From the NCBI GenBank assembly GCA_963663285.2, contig CAXXNI010000002.1:1426001-1490000 (forward strand): a DNA stretch of 64,000 bases, written 5' to 3'. The stretch comes from CAXXOK01 sp963663285. GTDB taxonomy: Bacteria > Bacillota > Clostridia > Christensenellales > Aristaeellaceae. Position 1 is the first letter of the stretch; every line of letters begins with the position of its first letter. Position numbers and translations under genes: made by a program. Of this stretch, positions 1-8,159 are shown one piece after another. The notes under the pieces are model-generated. The model ran no database searches. It was not told the DNA's origin and saw only the letters and a program-made list of their open reading frames with translations.

Positions 1-1484
1 GCGCCGGTGCATCTGCCGAGGTGCCGGTGGTTTTGTTTTATCACAATACTCGCCCCATGAATGCATATACGGAGCTGACCCGCAGGGAAGTAATCGGGAA
101 GATCGGTGTGGATATGCAGCTGATTCGCGGCGGTGACAACTGGAAAGAGCAACTTAGCCTGCTGATGGCGGATGATGATGAAGCGGTTGACATTGTCGCG
201 TTAATGGATATGGGCACGTTTAGCAATTATGCAGCGGCAGGGGCGTTTTACGACTTGACGGATTTGCTGGCGGACTACCCCAACATCATCACCTACTTGT
301 CCGGTGTTGAAAATGATTCTGTGCAGGATATACTATCCTGGACGAGCGTGAACGGCCGGATTTTCGGTTTGCCCAGCATAACAGTTGTCCGCTCCTATTA
401 CACAGAAAGTATCCGCAGCGATTGGCTGAAGCACTTGGGGCTATCCGTGCCGGAGACCTTGGCAGAATGGACAAACGTCATGCGGGCGTTTACTTACGGC
501 GATCCTGATGGTAATGGGATAGATGACACGTACGGGTTTTCCGGCAGCCGCCAGTACAACTCGCTCACGCCTTTTTTTGGAGCTTTCGGTGCACGCCCGG
601 ATCAATGCTATTTTCTGGATGACGACGGCCATGTTGTTACCAATGTAATCAGCGAAGAGTACCGCAACGCCCTTGGATACCTGCGGAACATCTACGCCGA
701 GGGGCTTATCGACCCGGAAATGTTTATCGCCAACGATTACCAGATTAATGAAAAATGGGTCGGCGGCAAGTTCGGAATCTGGAACAGTTGGTGGAGCGGT
801 GCGGGGAATGCGGTGGTTCGGTATCATTACACCGATTATAATCCGGAAGATTCGATATTGATCCTCAATCCGCCCGTAGGAGCAGACGGGCTCAGCGGCG
901 TGATTGCACAGGAACCCTGCGAGAACTTTTTTGCCATCAGCGCAAAGAGCGACAAGGTAGATGCGGCGCTCAAGCTGATCGATTACGCTTGTACCACAGA
1001 TGGTCAGCGCACGCTGATGTGGGGCGTGGAAGGGCAGTTTTGGACGCAGGATGAGGCCGGCAATATTGATTGGTACACCGGCATCGACGGTAAGGACAAG
1101 TACGGCAACCGCATCGGTGATATGCAGCTGTATCGCTTCTTTTACAACATCCCGATTGAAAACTCGGTATGGCACCTCAGCGATACGATGGCGAACCGGT
1201 TGTATCAGGAGTCATCGGAAAGCTACATGCAGGTGCCGGTTTATACCGACCTTTTTCTTGGACTATCCAGTGAAGCATATGTTACACACAACGTCGATCT
1301 GGGAACTTTCGTGGAGGAGTCGGGCATCCGGTTTATTATGGGGATAGCAGACCTTAATGACGACTGGGACGCCTATGTGAAGGATTACCTGGCCAGAGGC
1401 GGAGAAGCAGTGCGCACATCCCTGCTTCAGGCATATAATAAGAGGCATGGCACAGCGCTGACGTTTGCGCAACCCGCCCAATAA
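1..1484 (+). CDS. Extracellular solute-binding protein of a sugar-type ABC transporter (5' end outside window)
   Basis: The reading frame is open back to base 1 without a start, so the signal peptide and lipobox lie upstream of the window; a GTG at base 21 is inside the mature part. The visible protein (about 493 residues) opens with a first beta strand of the form VVLFYHNTRP and has the long two-lobed, aromatic-rich pattern of family 1 solute-binding proteins, including a DPDGNGIDDTYGFS stretch typical of those that bind oligosaccharides. It should sit as a lipoprotein on the outer face of the membrane and deliver a sugar ligand to an ABC permease that is not in the window. Twenty-one bases separate it from a YesM-like kinase gene, an arrangement known for carbohydrate uptake loci whose sensor responds to the substrate. 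The ligand cannot be read from the sequence. Confidence 0.85.
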   Translation, partial: AGASAEVPVVLFYHNTRPMNAYTELTRREVIGKIGVDMQLIRGGDNWKEQLSLLMADDDEAVDIVALMDMGTFSNYAAAGAFYDLTDLLADYPNIITYLSGVENDSVQDILSWTSVNGRIFGLPSITVVRSYYTESIRSDWLKHLGLSVPETLAEWTNVMRAFTYGDPDGNGIDDTYGFSGSRQYNSLTPFFGAFGARPDQCYFLDDDGHVVTNVISEEYRNALGYLRNIYAEGLIDPEMFIANDYQINEKWVGGKFGIWNSWWSGAGNAVVRYHYTDYNPEDSILILNPPVGADGLSGVIAQEPCENFFAISAKSDKVDAALKLIDYACTTDGQRTLMWGVEGQFWTQDEAGNIDWYTGIDGKDKYGNRIGDMQLYRFFYNIPIENSVWHLSDTMANRLYQESSESYMQVPVYTDLFLGLSSEAYVTHNVDLGTFVEESGIRFIMGIADLNDDWDAYVKDYLARGGEAVRTSLLQAYNKRHGTALTFAQPAQ

Positions 1485-1505
1485 CATAATTTTCCGGGAA
1501 AGGAG

Positions 1506-3236
1506 ATGGTCGATATCCGGGCAAAGCATAACGTTTCGCTGATGAATAAACTCATCTTGCTGTCCTCGGCCATTATCCTTTTCGCTTGTACAGCTATCTG
1601 CGTATATTCCTACCGTGCAACGTACAGCCGCTTGATTGAGAATAACAACGCGCGTGCACTGTTAATTCAGCAAACCATGTCGCAGGAAATTCTCATCGGT
1701 ACGGCGCAGGTAGAGAAGGTCGTGGAGGAATTGGCGTACAATCGCCAAATTTTGCTGGCTGTAAACGAAACGGATCCGAATATGTTTATTGTGCAATTGA
1801 TTTCCGGCACAGAGCAGCAAATACGCGCCAGTGAAAGCCACCTGTCCAACTACGGTGCCGATATTGTGATGATCCTGTCCGGGCGGCCTGAAAGCTATGA
1901 CTTGACTTTGGATGCATCGCGCTTTTTAGGGAATGATGAATATCAAGCCTTTATACAAGGCGGCGTGATACAAAAATGGGGCGATATTGGTCGTTCTCTT
2001 TCCACGGTAGAGGTGGAAAGCACGGTGATTCCGCTATTGCGCAAGATCGTATCGGGCAGTGGAAAGGCACTGGGCTCAATTCGCTGTGACGTGGCGGTAG
2101 ACAAGCTGTTTTCGTGCCTGCAGCAGTGGGAAGACGGCGTTTATGTAATCATCGGCGAACAGCCGCGATATTTCTCCCAAGGCGATCCGTGGTCCTTGCC
2201 AGACAATCTGCGTTCCGGTATCTGGCAGGAGGGCAATTTCCAGTACACGCAGGTGGAAATTTCGAACCTGTCCGCGATGCTTTTGCTACGGCAAGATCTA
2301 ACACCACTACGGCAGCAGGCGTTGTCCGAAGCCCTGTTCAATATGGGAGCGATCATAGGCGTTGGCCTGTTGGTCATGGTGGGTGCGGGATACCTGATTT
2401 CAAAGATGCTCCGCCGTATTAACCTGATGACGAAAGCCGTCAACAATATGCCGGAATCGGGGAATTTATCAGAAATCCTACCAGAGGTGGGGCCGGACGA
2501 GGCAGGCCAGCTATCCAAGGCCTTTGCATCGCTGAACGCCCGGGTCAACGAGTACTATGGTTGTTTACTGAAAACGGAAAAATCCAAGCGTCATGCGCAG
2601 CAACTGGCTCTCCAGTATCAAATCAACCCTCACTTCCTGTTTAATTCGATGTATTGGCTGCAAATGCGCCTGGAAGAAGAACATGTTGAGCATGGGCTCA
2701 GCGATTCCATTGCGCAGCTTGGGCAGGTGCTGCACTATAACCTGGAAAGCAAGTTTTATGCTTCTCTGCAGGAAGAAAAAGAACTCGCCAGAGCCTATGT
2801 GGATTTCATGAGTGCCGTTAAAGACGGTACGATTTTATTGAGAATGTCGCTACCGGATTCGCTTTCGGAAACATTGATTCCGCGTTTTACCCTGCAGCCG
2901 CTGCTGGAAAACGCGATTACACATGGTTATATCACAGGCAAGCCGCTGCATTTACACATTGTCTTCAGCGCGACTGACAGTATGCTGCATATACGTCTGG
3001 ATAACGACGGCCAACAGATTACACCCCTGAAGCTTTCACAGCTCAAACACTTTTTATACGATAGGAGTAGCGAAGATCAAAACACGGGTGTTGGGCTGAG
3101 CAACCTCAAACGGCGCCTGAACCTTGTTTACGATGGGCAAACGAAGATCACCATTGATTCCGATAACAGGCTGACGACCGTGCGCCTATCGATCCCCTTG
3201 GCAATACCGCAAAAGGAACAGGAGAACACGCTATGA
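1506..3236 (+). CDS. YesM-like sensor histidine kinase
   Basis: A membrane sensor kinase of 576 residues. An N-terminal membrane helix (about residues 14-34) is followed by an extracytoplasmic sensing region of some 240 residues, a second helix (about 277-298), a HAMP-like linker, the His_kinase domain with the phospho-acceptor in the motif YQINPHFLFN (about 375), and a HATPase_c domain with the N-box PLLENAITHGY. This order is that of the YesM/LytS-type kinases. The proposed ATG directly abuts an AGGAG sequence, which is too close for a normal ribosome binding site; the ATG at 1542 (MNKLILL) is an alternative. Its stop overlaps the start of the response regulator by four bases. Together with the binding protein upstream it probably senses an extracellular sugar. 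Confidence 0.92.
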   Translation: MVDIRAKHNVSLMNKLILLSSAIILFACTAICVYSYRATYSRLIENNNARALLIQQTMSQEILIGTAQVEKVVEELAYNRQILLAVNETDPNMFIVQLISGTEQQIRASESHLSNYGADIVMILSGRPESYDLTLDASRFLGNDEYQAFIQGGVIQKWGDIGRSLSTVEVESTVIPLLRKIVSGSGKALGSIRCDVAVDKLFSCLQQWEDGVYVIIGEQPRYFSQGDPWSLPDNLRSGIWQEGNFQYTQVEISNLSAMLLLRQDLTPLRQQALSEALFNMGAIIGVGLLVMVGAGYLISKMLRRINLMTKAVNNMPESGNLSEILPEVGPDEAGQLSKAFASLNARVNEYYGCLLKTEKSKRHAQQLALQYQINPHFLFNSMYWLQMRLEEEHVEHGLSDSIAQLGQVLHYNLESKFYASLQEEKELARAYVDFMSAVKDGTILLRMSLPDSLSETLIPRFTLQPLLENAITHGYITGKPLHLHIVFSATDSMLHIRLDNDGQQITPLKLSQLKHFLYDRSSEDQNTGVGLSNLKRRLNLVYDGQTKITIDSDNRLTTVRLSIPLAIPQKEQENTL

Positions 3237-4255
3237 ATATATTAATTGTCGACGATGAAAGGACCATCTGCAGGGGTACGGTGCAGCGGCTAAGCCGCAT
3301 GGCCATACCGGAGATTGACAATATATATTCCGCCATCTCAGCTGAGCATGCACTGAAAATTGCAAGTGAGAACCTTATCCATGTGCTCTTGACGGATATC
3401 CGAATGGGCGAGATGGATGGGCTTGAGCTGATCGCACGGGCAAAGGCGATTCAGGCTCCGATGGTAAGCGTCATTATCACAGCGTACGGCCAGTTTCAAT
3501 ACGCACAGGATGCCATTCGTTTGGGCGTGGATGATTATTTACTGAAACCTTGCGGAGAAGCTGCTATGCGTACTTGTGTGGAAAAAGCGATTCGCAAGGT
3601 GAATACGTCGCGTACCTATTGGGAGCAGCAGCTTGAAGAACGGCTTTGCGCAGGTCTTACGCAGCCGGATTTCTCTGTGCGTGCGTGCTTTTTCCAATAC
3701 GGTTGCATACTGCCTGCCGATATTCGTGTTATGGTTTGCAGGGCGGATGCCACGCTGCCTGCAGCCGTTGGCTACCGGTATGTATCTAAAGATTTTTGCT
3801 TGGTAGACGGTAAAGAAAAGCAAGGGTTGTGCAGCGCAGGCGTACCGGTGGCTTTCAGTGATCAGGGGGACATGCTGCACAGCATGTACAATCAGGCTTG
3901 TCAGCAAATGGCGGTTCTTCCGGATTCCTATGCATTTCTCAGCCAGGTTGACGCATATATTGATGAGCATATTTATAATGATATTGATATGGCTTTCGTT
4001 GCTAACCAGCTAAACCTGAGCTATTCCTATTTCAGCCGCCTGTTTCGGTCGCTTAAGGGTGATACCTTCAACCATTACATCACACAAAGGCGCATGAAAG
4101 AGGCCTGCCGCTTGATGCGCAAGGGTGTGCATGTGGTTGAAGTAGCAGATAAGCTAGGTTACCAGAACGGCGCCAATTTCATCCGGGCATTCCGCCGGGA
4201 ATTTAACCTTACACCGAGTCAATGGCTGAATCTCCACGCATATGGCGGGGAGTAG
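3233..4255 (+). CDS. YesN-like AraC-family response regulator
   Basis: The 340-residue protein starts at an ATG that overlaps the kinase stop (ATGA), so translation is probably coupled. The N-terminal receiver domain (1-120) shows the acidic DDE cluster (IVDDERT), the phospho-acceptor Asp in LLTDIRMGEMDG (about residue 56), a T/A switch residue (ITAYGQ) and the conserved Lys in LLKPCGE. The C-terminal 100 residues hold two AraC-type helix-turn-helices (FSRLFRSLKGDTFNHYITQ and VADKLGYQNGANFIRAFRR). The linker between them is short, making the protein smaller than most YesN regulators (about 500 residues), which carry a longer middle region. It likely activates the transporter genes of this locus. 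Confidence 0.92.
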   Translation: MNILIVDDERTICRGTVQRLSRMAIPEIDNIYSAISAEHALKIASENLIHVLLTDIRMGEMDGLELIARAKAIQAPMVSVIITAYGQFQYAQDAIRLGVDDYLLKPCGEAAMRTCVEKAIRKVNTSRTYWEQQLEERLCAGLTQPDFSVRACFFQYGCILPADIRVMVCRADATLPAAVGYRYVSKDFCLVDGKEKQGLCSAGVPVAFSDQGDMLHSMYNQACQQMAVLPDSYAFLSQVDAYIDEHIYNDIDMAFVANQLNLSYSYFSRLFRSLKGDTFNHYITQRRMKEACRLMRKGVHVVEVADKLGYQNGANFIRAFRREFNLTPSQWLNLHAYGGE

Positions 4256-4440
4256 CCCCCAGCATACGAGCAGGGCCTTGAAAGCAGGGAAGGGCACATA
4301 TGGATGCAACTCCTGTTTTATTCGTCCAGTACACATGTATTCGCATAAGAGCAGACGCAACCGACATCTCGTCATGCAATCGCTGTAAATAATTTTGCTG
4401 TGGAGTACCTTGCCGTCACAGGCTCTCCCTGCCCCCTTAA

Positions 4441-4623
4441 GGTGGCCATTTCTTTCTGCCCTGTATCAAATTCCGCAGGATCAACGGCTGCTTGATACGC
4501 TTCTTCTCCGTAGTACTATGGCGCTTCGCCCAACTCGAACCCAGCTCTTTGATGATAAAGTCTGCCGTAAAACGCTTTGCAGCTGTGCATCTCCCTTATA
4601 CTTCTCGTTGGTGAGAATACTGG
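4441..4623 (-). pseudogene. Remnant of a large serine recombinase
   Basis: No intact gene is present, but on the minus strand an SILTNEKYKGDAQLQ peptide can be read (about 4620-4575). After a one-base frame change come KRFTADFIIKE, then after another change and an internal stop GEAP-stop-YYGEEAYQAAVDPAEFD and QKEMA. In order, these match the central recombinase domain of large serine recombinases of Clostridia (pattern LTNEKYKGDALLQKTYTVDF, then a QYYVE..H..I.DP..F..VQ.EM segment). At least two frameshifts and one stop make it inactive. It marks an older mobile element next to the tRNA-Ser island. Confidence 0.7.
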
Positions 4624-4699
4624 CAACGAAGCAGGTATTTGGCAACACTGGAGCGCATATGCCGATCCAGCAGCTTAACAGGTGGCAACAAAGGTTTTA

Positions 4700-5206
4700 T
4701 TGAAAATCCAGAAGCCCGAGATGATAGCAACATCATGAAAAACATCAAGTAATCTCATTTTGAGATATTCGATACAAAAATCAAAACGGAACCATCATTG
4801 TGCGTAAACTATTGAAAAAAAGTTCTCTATGCGAAACTGCATGGACTGTACAATAGCTAAGGTGCACAATGTTAATGCATATTCACCTGTCTTACTTCAT
4901 AGCGGTGTTTTTATCGAACCAAAATAATTTTCTTACCAACAATACTATTGACAGTACTGCGCCCCATCAATAAGCAGCTATGACTAATTTACTATGTGCA
5001 TGCTCTCTCGTTTACCGAATGCACATCCCTCGTTCTTCCGTTTGCTGGGTGAACACCCTACGAATAGCCGTTTATTGGGTGCAAGACACTTCCCCATTAC
5101 CGAGTCACCCTGTAATTTATTCTCCACACTCGACAAACGGTAAAAACATTAATAATGCCATAAGAGGCTATAAATCAAGGGCTTTATTAGCTTTTGGTGT
5201 GCAAAA
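4700..5206. other. AT-rich intergenic region without a recognisable gene
   Basis: No reading frame here has a ribosome binding site or recognisable domain. The stretch is AT-richer than its surroundings and lies between the recombinase wreck and the tRNA-Ser-associated element, so it is probably decayed mobile DNA. Two similar phrases with the core CCGTTT-N-TGGGTG occur at about 5039 and 5069, but they are too short and imperfect to call a repeat family. Confidence 0.4.
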
Positions 5207-5254
5207 TAAGAACGCCGGTTTCAATACACATTGTATTAAAACCGGCGTTCTTAT
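5207..5254 (-). terminator. Ancestral tRNA-Ser terminator, now displaced
   Basis: A long inverted repeat with arms AAGAACGCCGGTTT and AAACCGGCGTTCTT plus an inner CAATAC/GTATT stem. On the minus strand it is followed by ATTTTG. It begins one base beyond the CCA end of the left tRNA-Ser fragment. Before integration it would therefore have sat directly behind the tRNA gene, where a terminator is expected. Confidence 0.7.
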
Positions 5255-5255
5255 A

Positions 5256-5326
5256 TGGCGGAGAGTTAGGGATTTGAACCCTAGGTAGGTTTCAGCCTAC
5301 ACACGATTTCCAGTCGTGCGCCTTCG
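5256..5326 (-). repeat. Left attachment site (att), 3' fragment of tRNA-Ser
   Basis: These 71 bases are identical to 9735-9805 and equal the tRNA-Ser gene from its encoded CCA back into the D-arm. The match ends at base 5327 (G here, A at 9806). The fragment lacks the 5' acceptor strand and cannot make a tRNA. Confidence 0.93.
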
Positions 5327-5364
5327 GTCGCCTCCGGCGTGCGTAACTTGACAGCTGCAAACCG

Positions 5365-6231
5365 TCACAAAATCAGTCTACACATGCGTTCCAAGTCCTC
5401 TGCGGTGTATTGTGCGTCCTGCACATGGTTTGCGTAGAGATCAGCGGTAACTTTGTATGTGCTATGGCCTAATATTGCCTGTAAAATCTTAATGGGTGTA
5501 CCTGTGGCCACCAAGGCCGTGGCCATGCTGTGCCGCAATCCGTGTAGTGTAACATGGGGCAATTCAGCGTTACGAATAGCCTTATTGTGTACGCGTGTCA
5601 AATGTTCCGGGGTTACATCGGCAATATACCCTGTCATTGTCCGCATTGGCCACTTATTCAGTTCATCCTGCAAAGGCGGCGCAAGCTTCAGGTAGCGATC
5701 GCTTGTTTTGCTTTTCAGCGCTGTAAGCTCATACTTGCCATTCGTCCGCAATCGCTGGTGTTGCACATGCAGTACTCCATCGGTAATGTCGCTCCAACAT
5801 ACGCCCAGCGCTTCGCTTCGGCGTAGTCCCAGGGCAGCGATCAGCATCAGGAGTGGCCAACAATCACTTTTTCGCGCTTCCGCTTGGTATTCCTGCAATT
5901 GCTGCTGGTGTAGTATTCTAGTCCTTTGGGCTTCATGGTGTGGCTTTTCGCAATTATCCATTGGGTTGTTGACCAGCAAATGCAATTGTACAGCCCGTGC
6001 CATCGAAACATGCAAGGTCGCATACGTCAGCTGCGCCGCGCGTGGGTAGCTCATTGCCTGTGTGTTTATGGCACACTGCAGGTGTAGGCTTTCTATTTCG
6101 GCCATTTCTGCCGATAGAATAGATTCAGGAAGGGAGGCTATAGCCCGTTTGTAGCATGCCACTGTTGACGGTTTTCTAAACGGTATTTCGTAGGTTTGCA
6201 GCCATAAATCAGTGTACTCGCGCATCGTCAT
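5365..6231 (-). CDS. int: Tyrosine recombinase / integrase
   Basis: A phage-type integrase of 288 residues. The N-terminal half is a SAM-like core-binding domain (REYTDLWLQTYE, then a RAAQLTYATLHVSMARAV helix). The catalytic domain shows the Arg of GLRRSEALG, a Lys in ALKSKTSDR, the HxxR box LHGLRHSMAT, the second His in LGHST and the nucleophile Tyr in TADLYANH, so all active-site residues are present. The frame is open further upstream, but the ATG at 6231 has a GAGG ten bases before it, while the upstream ATGs do not and would run towards the divergent gene. The stop lies 38 bases from the left att site. The enzyme should catalyse insertion into and excision from tRNA-Ser. Confidence 0.93.
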   Translation of the reverse strand: MTMREYTDLWLQTYEIPFRKPSTVACYKRAIASLPESILSAEMAEIESLHLQCAINTQAMSYPRAAQLTYATLHVSMARAVQLHLLVNNPMDNCEKPHHEAQRTRILHQQQLQEYQAEARKSDCWPLLMLIAALGLRRSEALGVCWSDITDGVLHVQHQRLRTNGKYELTALKSKTSDRYLKLAPPLQDELNKWPMRTMTGYIADVTPEHLTRVHNKAIRNAELPHVTLHGLRHSMATALVATGTPIKILQAILGHSTYKVTADLYANHVQDAQYTAEDLERMCRLIL

Positions 6232-6287
6232 GTTATTACGCCTCAATTCGCAGGGTTTCCCTGCCATTTTACGGAGGAATAACCTAC
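6232..6287. promoter_or_regulatory. Divergent control region between int and the DnaD-like gene
   Basis: Only 56 bases separate the two divergent starts. They contain a 15-bp palindrome GCAGGG-TTT-CCCTGC at 6250-6264, placed where a repressor could cover both directions, and a GGAGG for the plus-strand gene at about 6273. No clear -35/-10 pair was found. Confidence 0.45.
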
Positions 6288-6893
6288 ATGACAAGTACAT
6301 CATCTGGTATCCTAACCACCATGGCGGGCACAAGTGCGCAGAGAAAACACCCCCAGACCCCCGTAAGAGATAATAGAATAACGGATAAGGATAATATATT
6401 ATATATATATAATACGCGTGCGCGCACGCGCGTAGAAGAAAATTCCGTTCAGGTAACCGATCAGAAAACCGATAGCATTAAAACGGTATATTACATGGCG
6501 CTGGGTTACTGGCCAGCACCTGTTATCATGCAACAGGTGGCCGCCTATCTGCAATCCGGCATCGATGCGGGTTTAATCGCCGCTGTGCTACGCTACACCG
6601 GTGAACACGCCCCGCGGCCAACATGGGCATACGCGCGTAGCGTGATCGATCGCAAATACCGCGAGGGCATCACCACCGCCGCAGCGTTCGATGCGTCCGT
6701 GGCCGCCTGGTACTCGCAGCGCCAAATGCCGGTTTCCCCGTCCCCTGCTGCGCAGGGGCGCGGAAACCGGATCCCCGCCAGTCGTACAAAAACCGTTATC
6801 GAACAGCAATATGACCAACGGGAATACGATCCGGCAGAGGTGGACGGCCTGACGCCGGAAGAAATCGAGGAGGCGATGCGCTATGAACGCTGA
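6288..6893 (+). CDS. DnaD/phage replisome-organiser-like protein
   Basis: The protein has 201 residues with a GGAGG about ten bases before the ATG. Residues 1-60 are a low-complexity linker. From about 66 to 135 it has the helical pattern of the DnaD-like C-terminal domain (YWPAPVIMQQVAAYLQSGID, ...LIAAVLRYTGEH, then WAYARSVIDRKYREGITT), in which the last helix (Y..SI...W..GI.T in the family) contacts DNA. The tail ends in an acidic LTPEEIEEAMRYER, typical of phage DnaD-like proteins. It probably helps load the host helicase at an origin of the element. Its coding sequence contains the AT-rich and Z-DNA-like tract described separately. The next gene overlaps it by 11 bases. The assignment rests on pattern, not on a computed alignment. 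Confidence 0.6.
   Translation: MTSTSSGILTTMAGTSAQRKHPQTPVRDNRITDKDNILYIYNTRARTRVEENSVQVTDQKTDSIKTVYYMALGYWPAPVIMQQVAAYLQSGIDAGLIAAVLRYTGEHAPRPTWAYARSVIDRKYREGITTAAAFDASVAAWYSQRQMPVSPSPAAQGRGNRIPASRTKTVIEQQYDQREYDPAEVDGLTPEEIEEAMRYER
6391..6433. other. AT tract plus alternating purine-pyrimidine palindrome, candidate origin
   Basis: Bases 6391-6413 are A/T only and include a 16-bp palindrome (ATTATATATATATAAT). They run straight into an alternating CG/TG/CA tract that contains a perfect 16-bp palindrome CGCGTGCGCGCACGCG (6415-6430). An easily melted tract beside a Z-prone palindrome, inside the gene for a DnaD-like initiator-associated protein, is what a replication origin could look like. 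It encodes only a variable linker of the protein. Confidence 0.4.
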
Positions 6894-7107
6894 CCACATC
6901 AAACCATGTCCGTTTTGCGGCGCCAGAGCCAATTTGCACCACACCAAGGATGCCAGAGGGGTTATTTTCACTGCCATTCGCTGTGATGGCTGTTTCGCTC
7001 ATTCCGCCTATTTTTTCAATCCACGCCATGCCGTGGAAGCATGGAATAGCCGTGTCGGAATCGGCGATTGCTATCCATTTGGCCGGCCGGATTCGGTACT
7101 GCACTGA
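6883..7107 (+). CDS. Lar-like restriction-alleviation zinc-ribbon protein
   Basis: The protein has 74 residues and follows a GAGGAGG about nine bases upstream. It has the Lar family layout: an N-terminal KPCPFCGARANLHH zinc knuckle, a second pair of cysteines in IRCDGCFAHSAYF, and the closing AVEAWNSR motif, in which the WN.R is the family signature. Known Lar proteins of phages and prophages modulate host type I restriction or modification; many short homologues are annotated only by similarity and their role is untested. The gene overlaps the DnaD-like gene, so both are probably early functions of the element. Confidence 0.7.
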   Translation: MNADHIKPCPFCGARANLHHTKDARGVIFTAIRCDGCFAHSAYFFNPRHAVEAWNSRVGIGDCYPFGRPDSVLH

Positions 7108-7730
7108 TGCGGCAAGGTAAACGGGTGGCCACGCCTACGCACATGCGCGCTAATCATGCTGTTAGCGGGGTAGCCAATGCGGTTTCCCCCCTCTCCCCTT
7201 CCCCGGCCGCGCCCCCCTGCACCCCCCACGGGCTTCCCCTTCCCCTCTCCCCCTTCCTGCACCAACCGGTTTGCGGGGCCTATCCGGCCCCGCTGCTATT
7301 ACAGCAGGGGGGCCCGCTCAACGGGGCAGGGGCAAGGGGGGCACCGCCATCCCGCACGCAGCGCTGGCACGGCCACCCGGTAGCGGCGTGGGTGTTCTGC
7401 ACCGCTTGGCCGCGCCGGGCGCACCCGGCATGGCCTACGCTCAGGGGGCGCGCTTCGCGCGTTGCCGCAGGCCACCCGCCTTGCAGGCGGCACGGCCTGC
7501 GGGGTTCTCGCGCCCTGCGGGGCGCGGCTGCAAGTTACCAGCACGTTAATTGCAAAAAATCGCAGCTGCAGCGCGCGATCCTGAAGGAAATTTGCAATTT
7601 ATCAGTGTGGTTCCTGCATTTTCGCGCTGCATCAGGCTCCCGCGCCCTGCGGGGCGCGGTAAAGCCCCAAACACAGCCACCCACAGGGTGGCCGGGTTCA
7701 GGGCTTGCCGTGGAAGTCATTTTGTGGCTG
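7108..7730. other. GC-rich hairpin-rich noncoding core of the element
   Basis: No frame here looks coding; the longest open ones are Pro/Gly/Ala/Arg low-complexity. It lies where plus and minus transcription units converge. From 7186 to 7262 the plus strand is a C/T-dominated tract. From 7276 onward it is packed with inverted repeats: GGGGCC/GGCCCC (7276-7292), CTGCT/AGCAG (7293-7307), CGCGC-TT-CGCGCG near 7450, AATTGCA/TGCAATT (7547/7591) and GCCACCC-ACA-GGGTGGC (7677-7693). A 19-bp near-palindrome CGCGCCCTGCGGGGCGCGG is repeated exactly at 7509 and 7641. It could be a packaging site, an origin, a noncoding RNA or stacked terminators. Confidence 0.6.
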
Positions 7731-8159
7731 CTATTCCACTTCCGCCTCGGCTTCCACGTAAAAATCGGGCGGTTCGTCGTTTCCTGAAGCTACTTCCTCC
7801 GCCTGCGCCTTTTCGATGGCCGCTATGCGTTTGGCAAAATCACCAATTTCACTATACCGTAAGCCGTAATCCAGCAGGGCGCGCGCGGCCGCAATGCGGG
7901 TGCGTTCGCCAGCATTGGCATTTCGTACAGTATCGGACAGCAGTTTCACGGCCGGAAGCAAACCGCGCTGTATGCTCTCGGTGGTGTCCTCGATCAGGCT
8001 GCGTCTGGCAGCGGCATATTGTGCCTGCACCTCTGGGCGCTGCATGTAGTTATACACCGTGCGTTCAGAAACGCCCGCGATCTGGGCGGCTTCGCGGCGG
8101 CTGCTGCCCTGCATCAGCGCCGCGATGATAATTTCGGCCTTATCGGCTGTTTTCGGCAA
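7731..8159 (-). CDS. Small-terminase-like helix-turn-helix protein
   Basis: The protein has 142 residues and starts at a TTG with a GGGGGG run eight bases upstream; no ATG fits. Residues 1-45 form a helix-turn-helix (IIIAALMQGSSRREAAQIAGVSERTVYNYM), followed by a PEVQAQYAAARR helix. Then come a long helical region with an Ala-rich SARA-type segment (RTRIAAARALLDYG) and a coiled C-terminus (FAKRIAAIEKAQ). This order is shared by HTH proteins of the phBC6A51/small-terminase type found next to phage packaging genes. Such proteins bind pac or cos DNA. The preceding genes are a small unknown and an ArpU-like late regulator, which is the usual phage order up to the packaging genes, yet no large subunit follows. 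A generic HTH regulator remains possible. Confidence 0.55.
   Translation of the reverse strand: MPKTADKAEIIIAALMQGSSRREAAQIAGVSERTVYNYMQRPEVQAQYAAARRSLIEDTTESIQRGLLPAVKLLSDTVRNANAGERTRIAAARALLDYGLRYSEIGDFAKRIAAIEKAQAEEVASGNDEPPDFYVEAEAEVE

Noticed and set aside
4395..4703. Plus-strand open frame of 102 codons
   Set aside because: It is antisense to the decayed serine recombinase, whose conserved motifs lie on the minus strand.
7068..7787. Open frame through the GC-rich core of the element
   Set aside because: Pro/Gly/Ala/Arg low-complexity translation caused by GC bias; no conserved domain; it runs over hairpins and into the opposite-strand gene.
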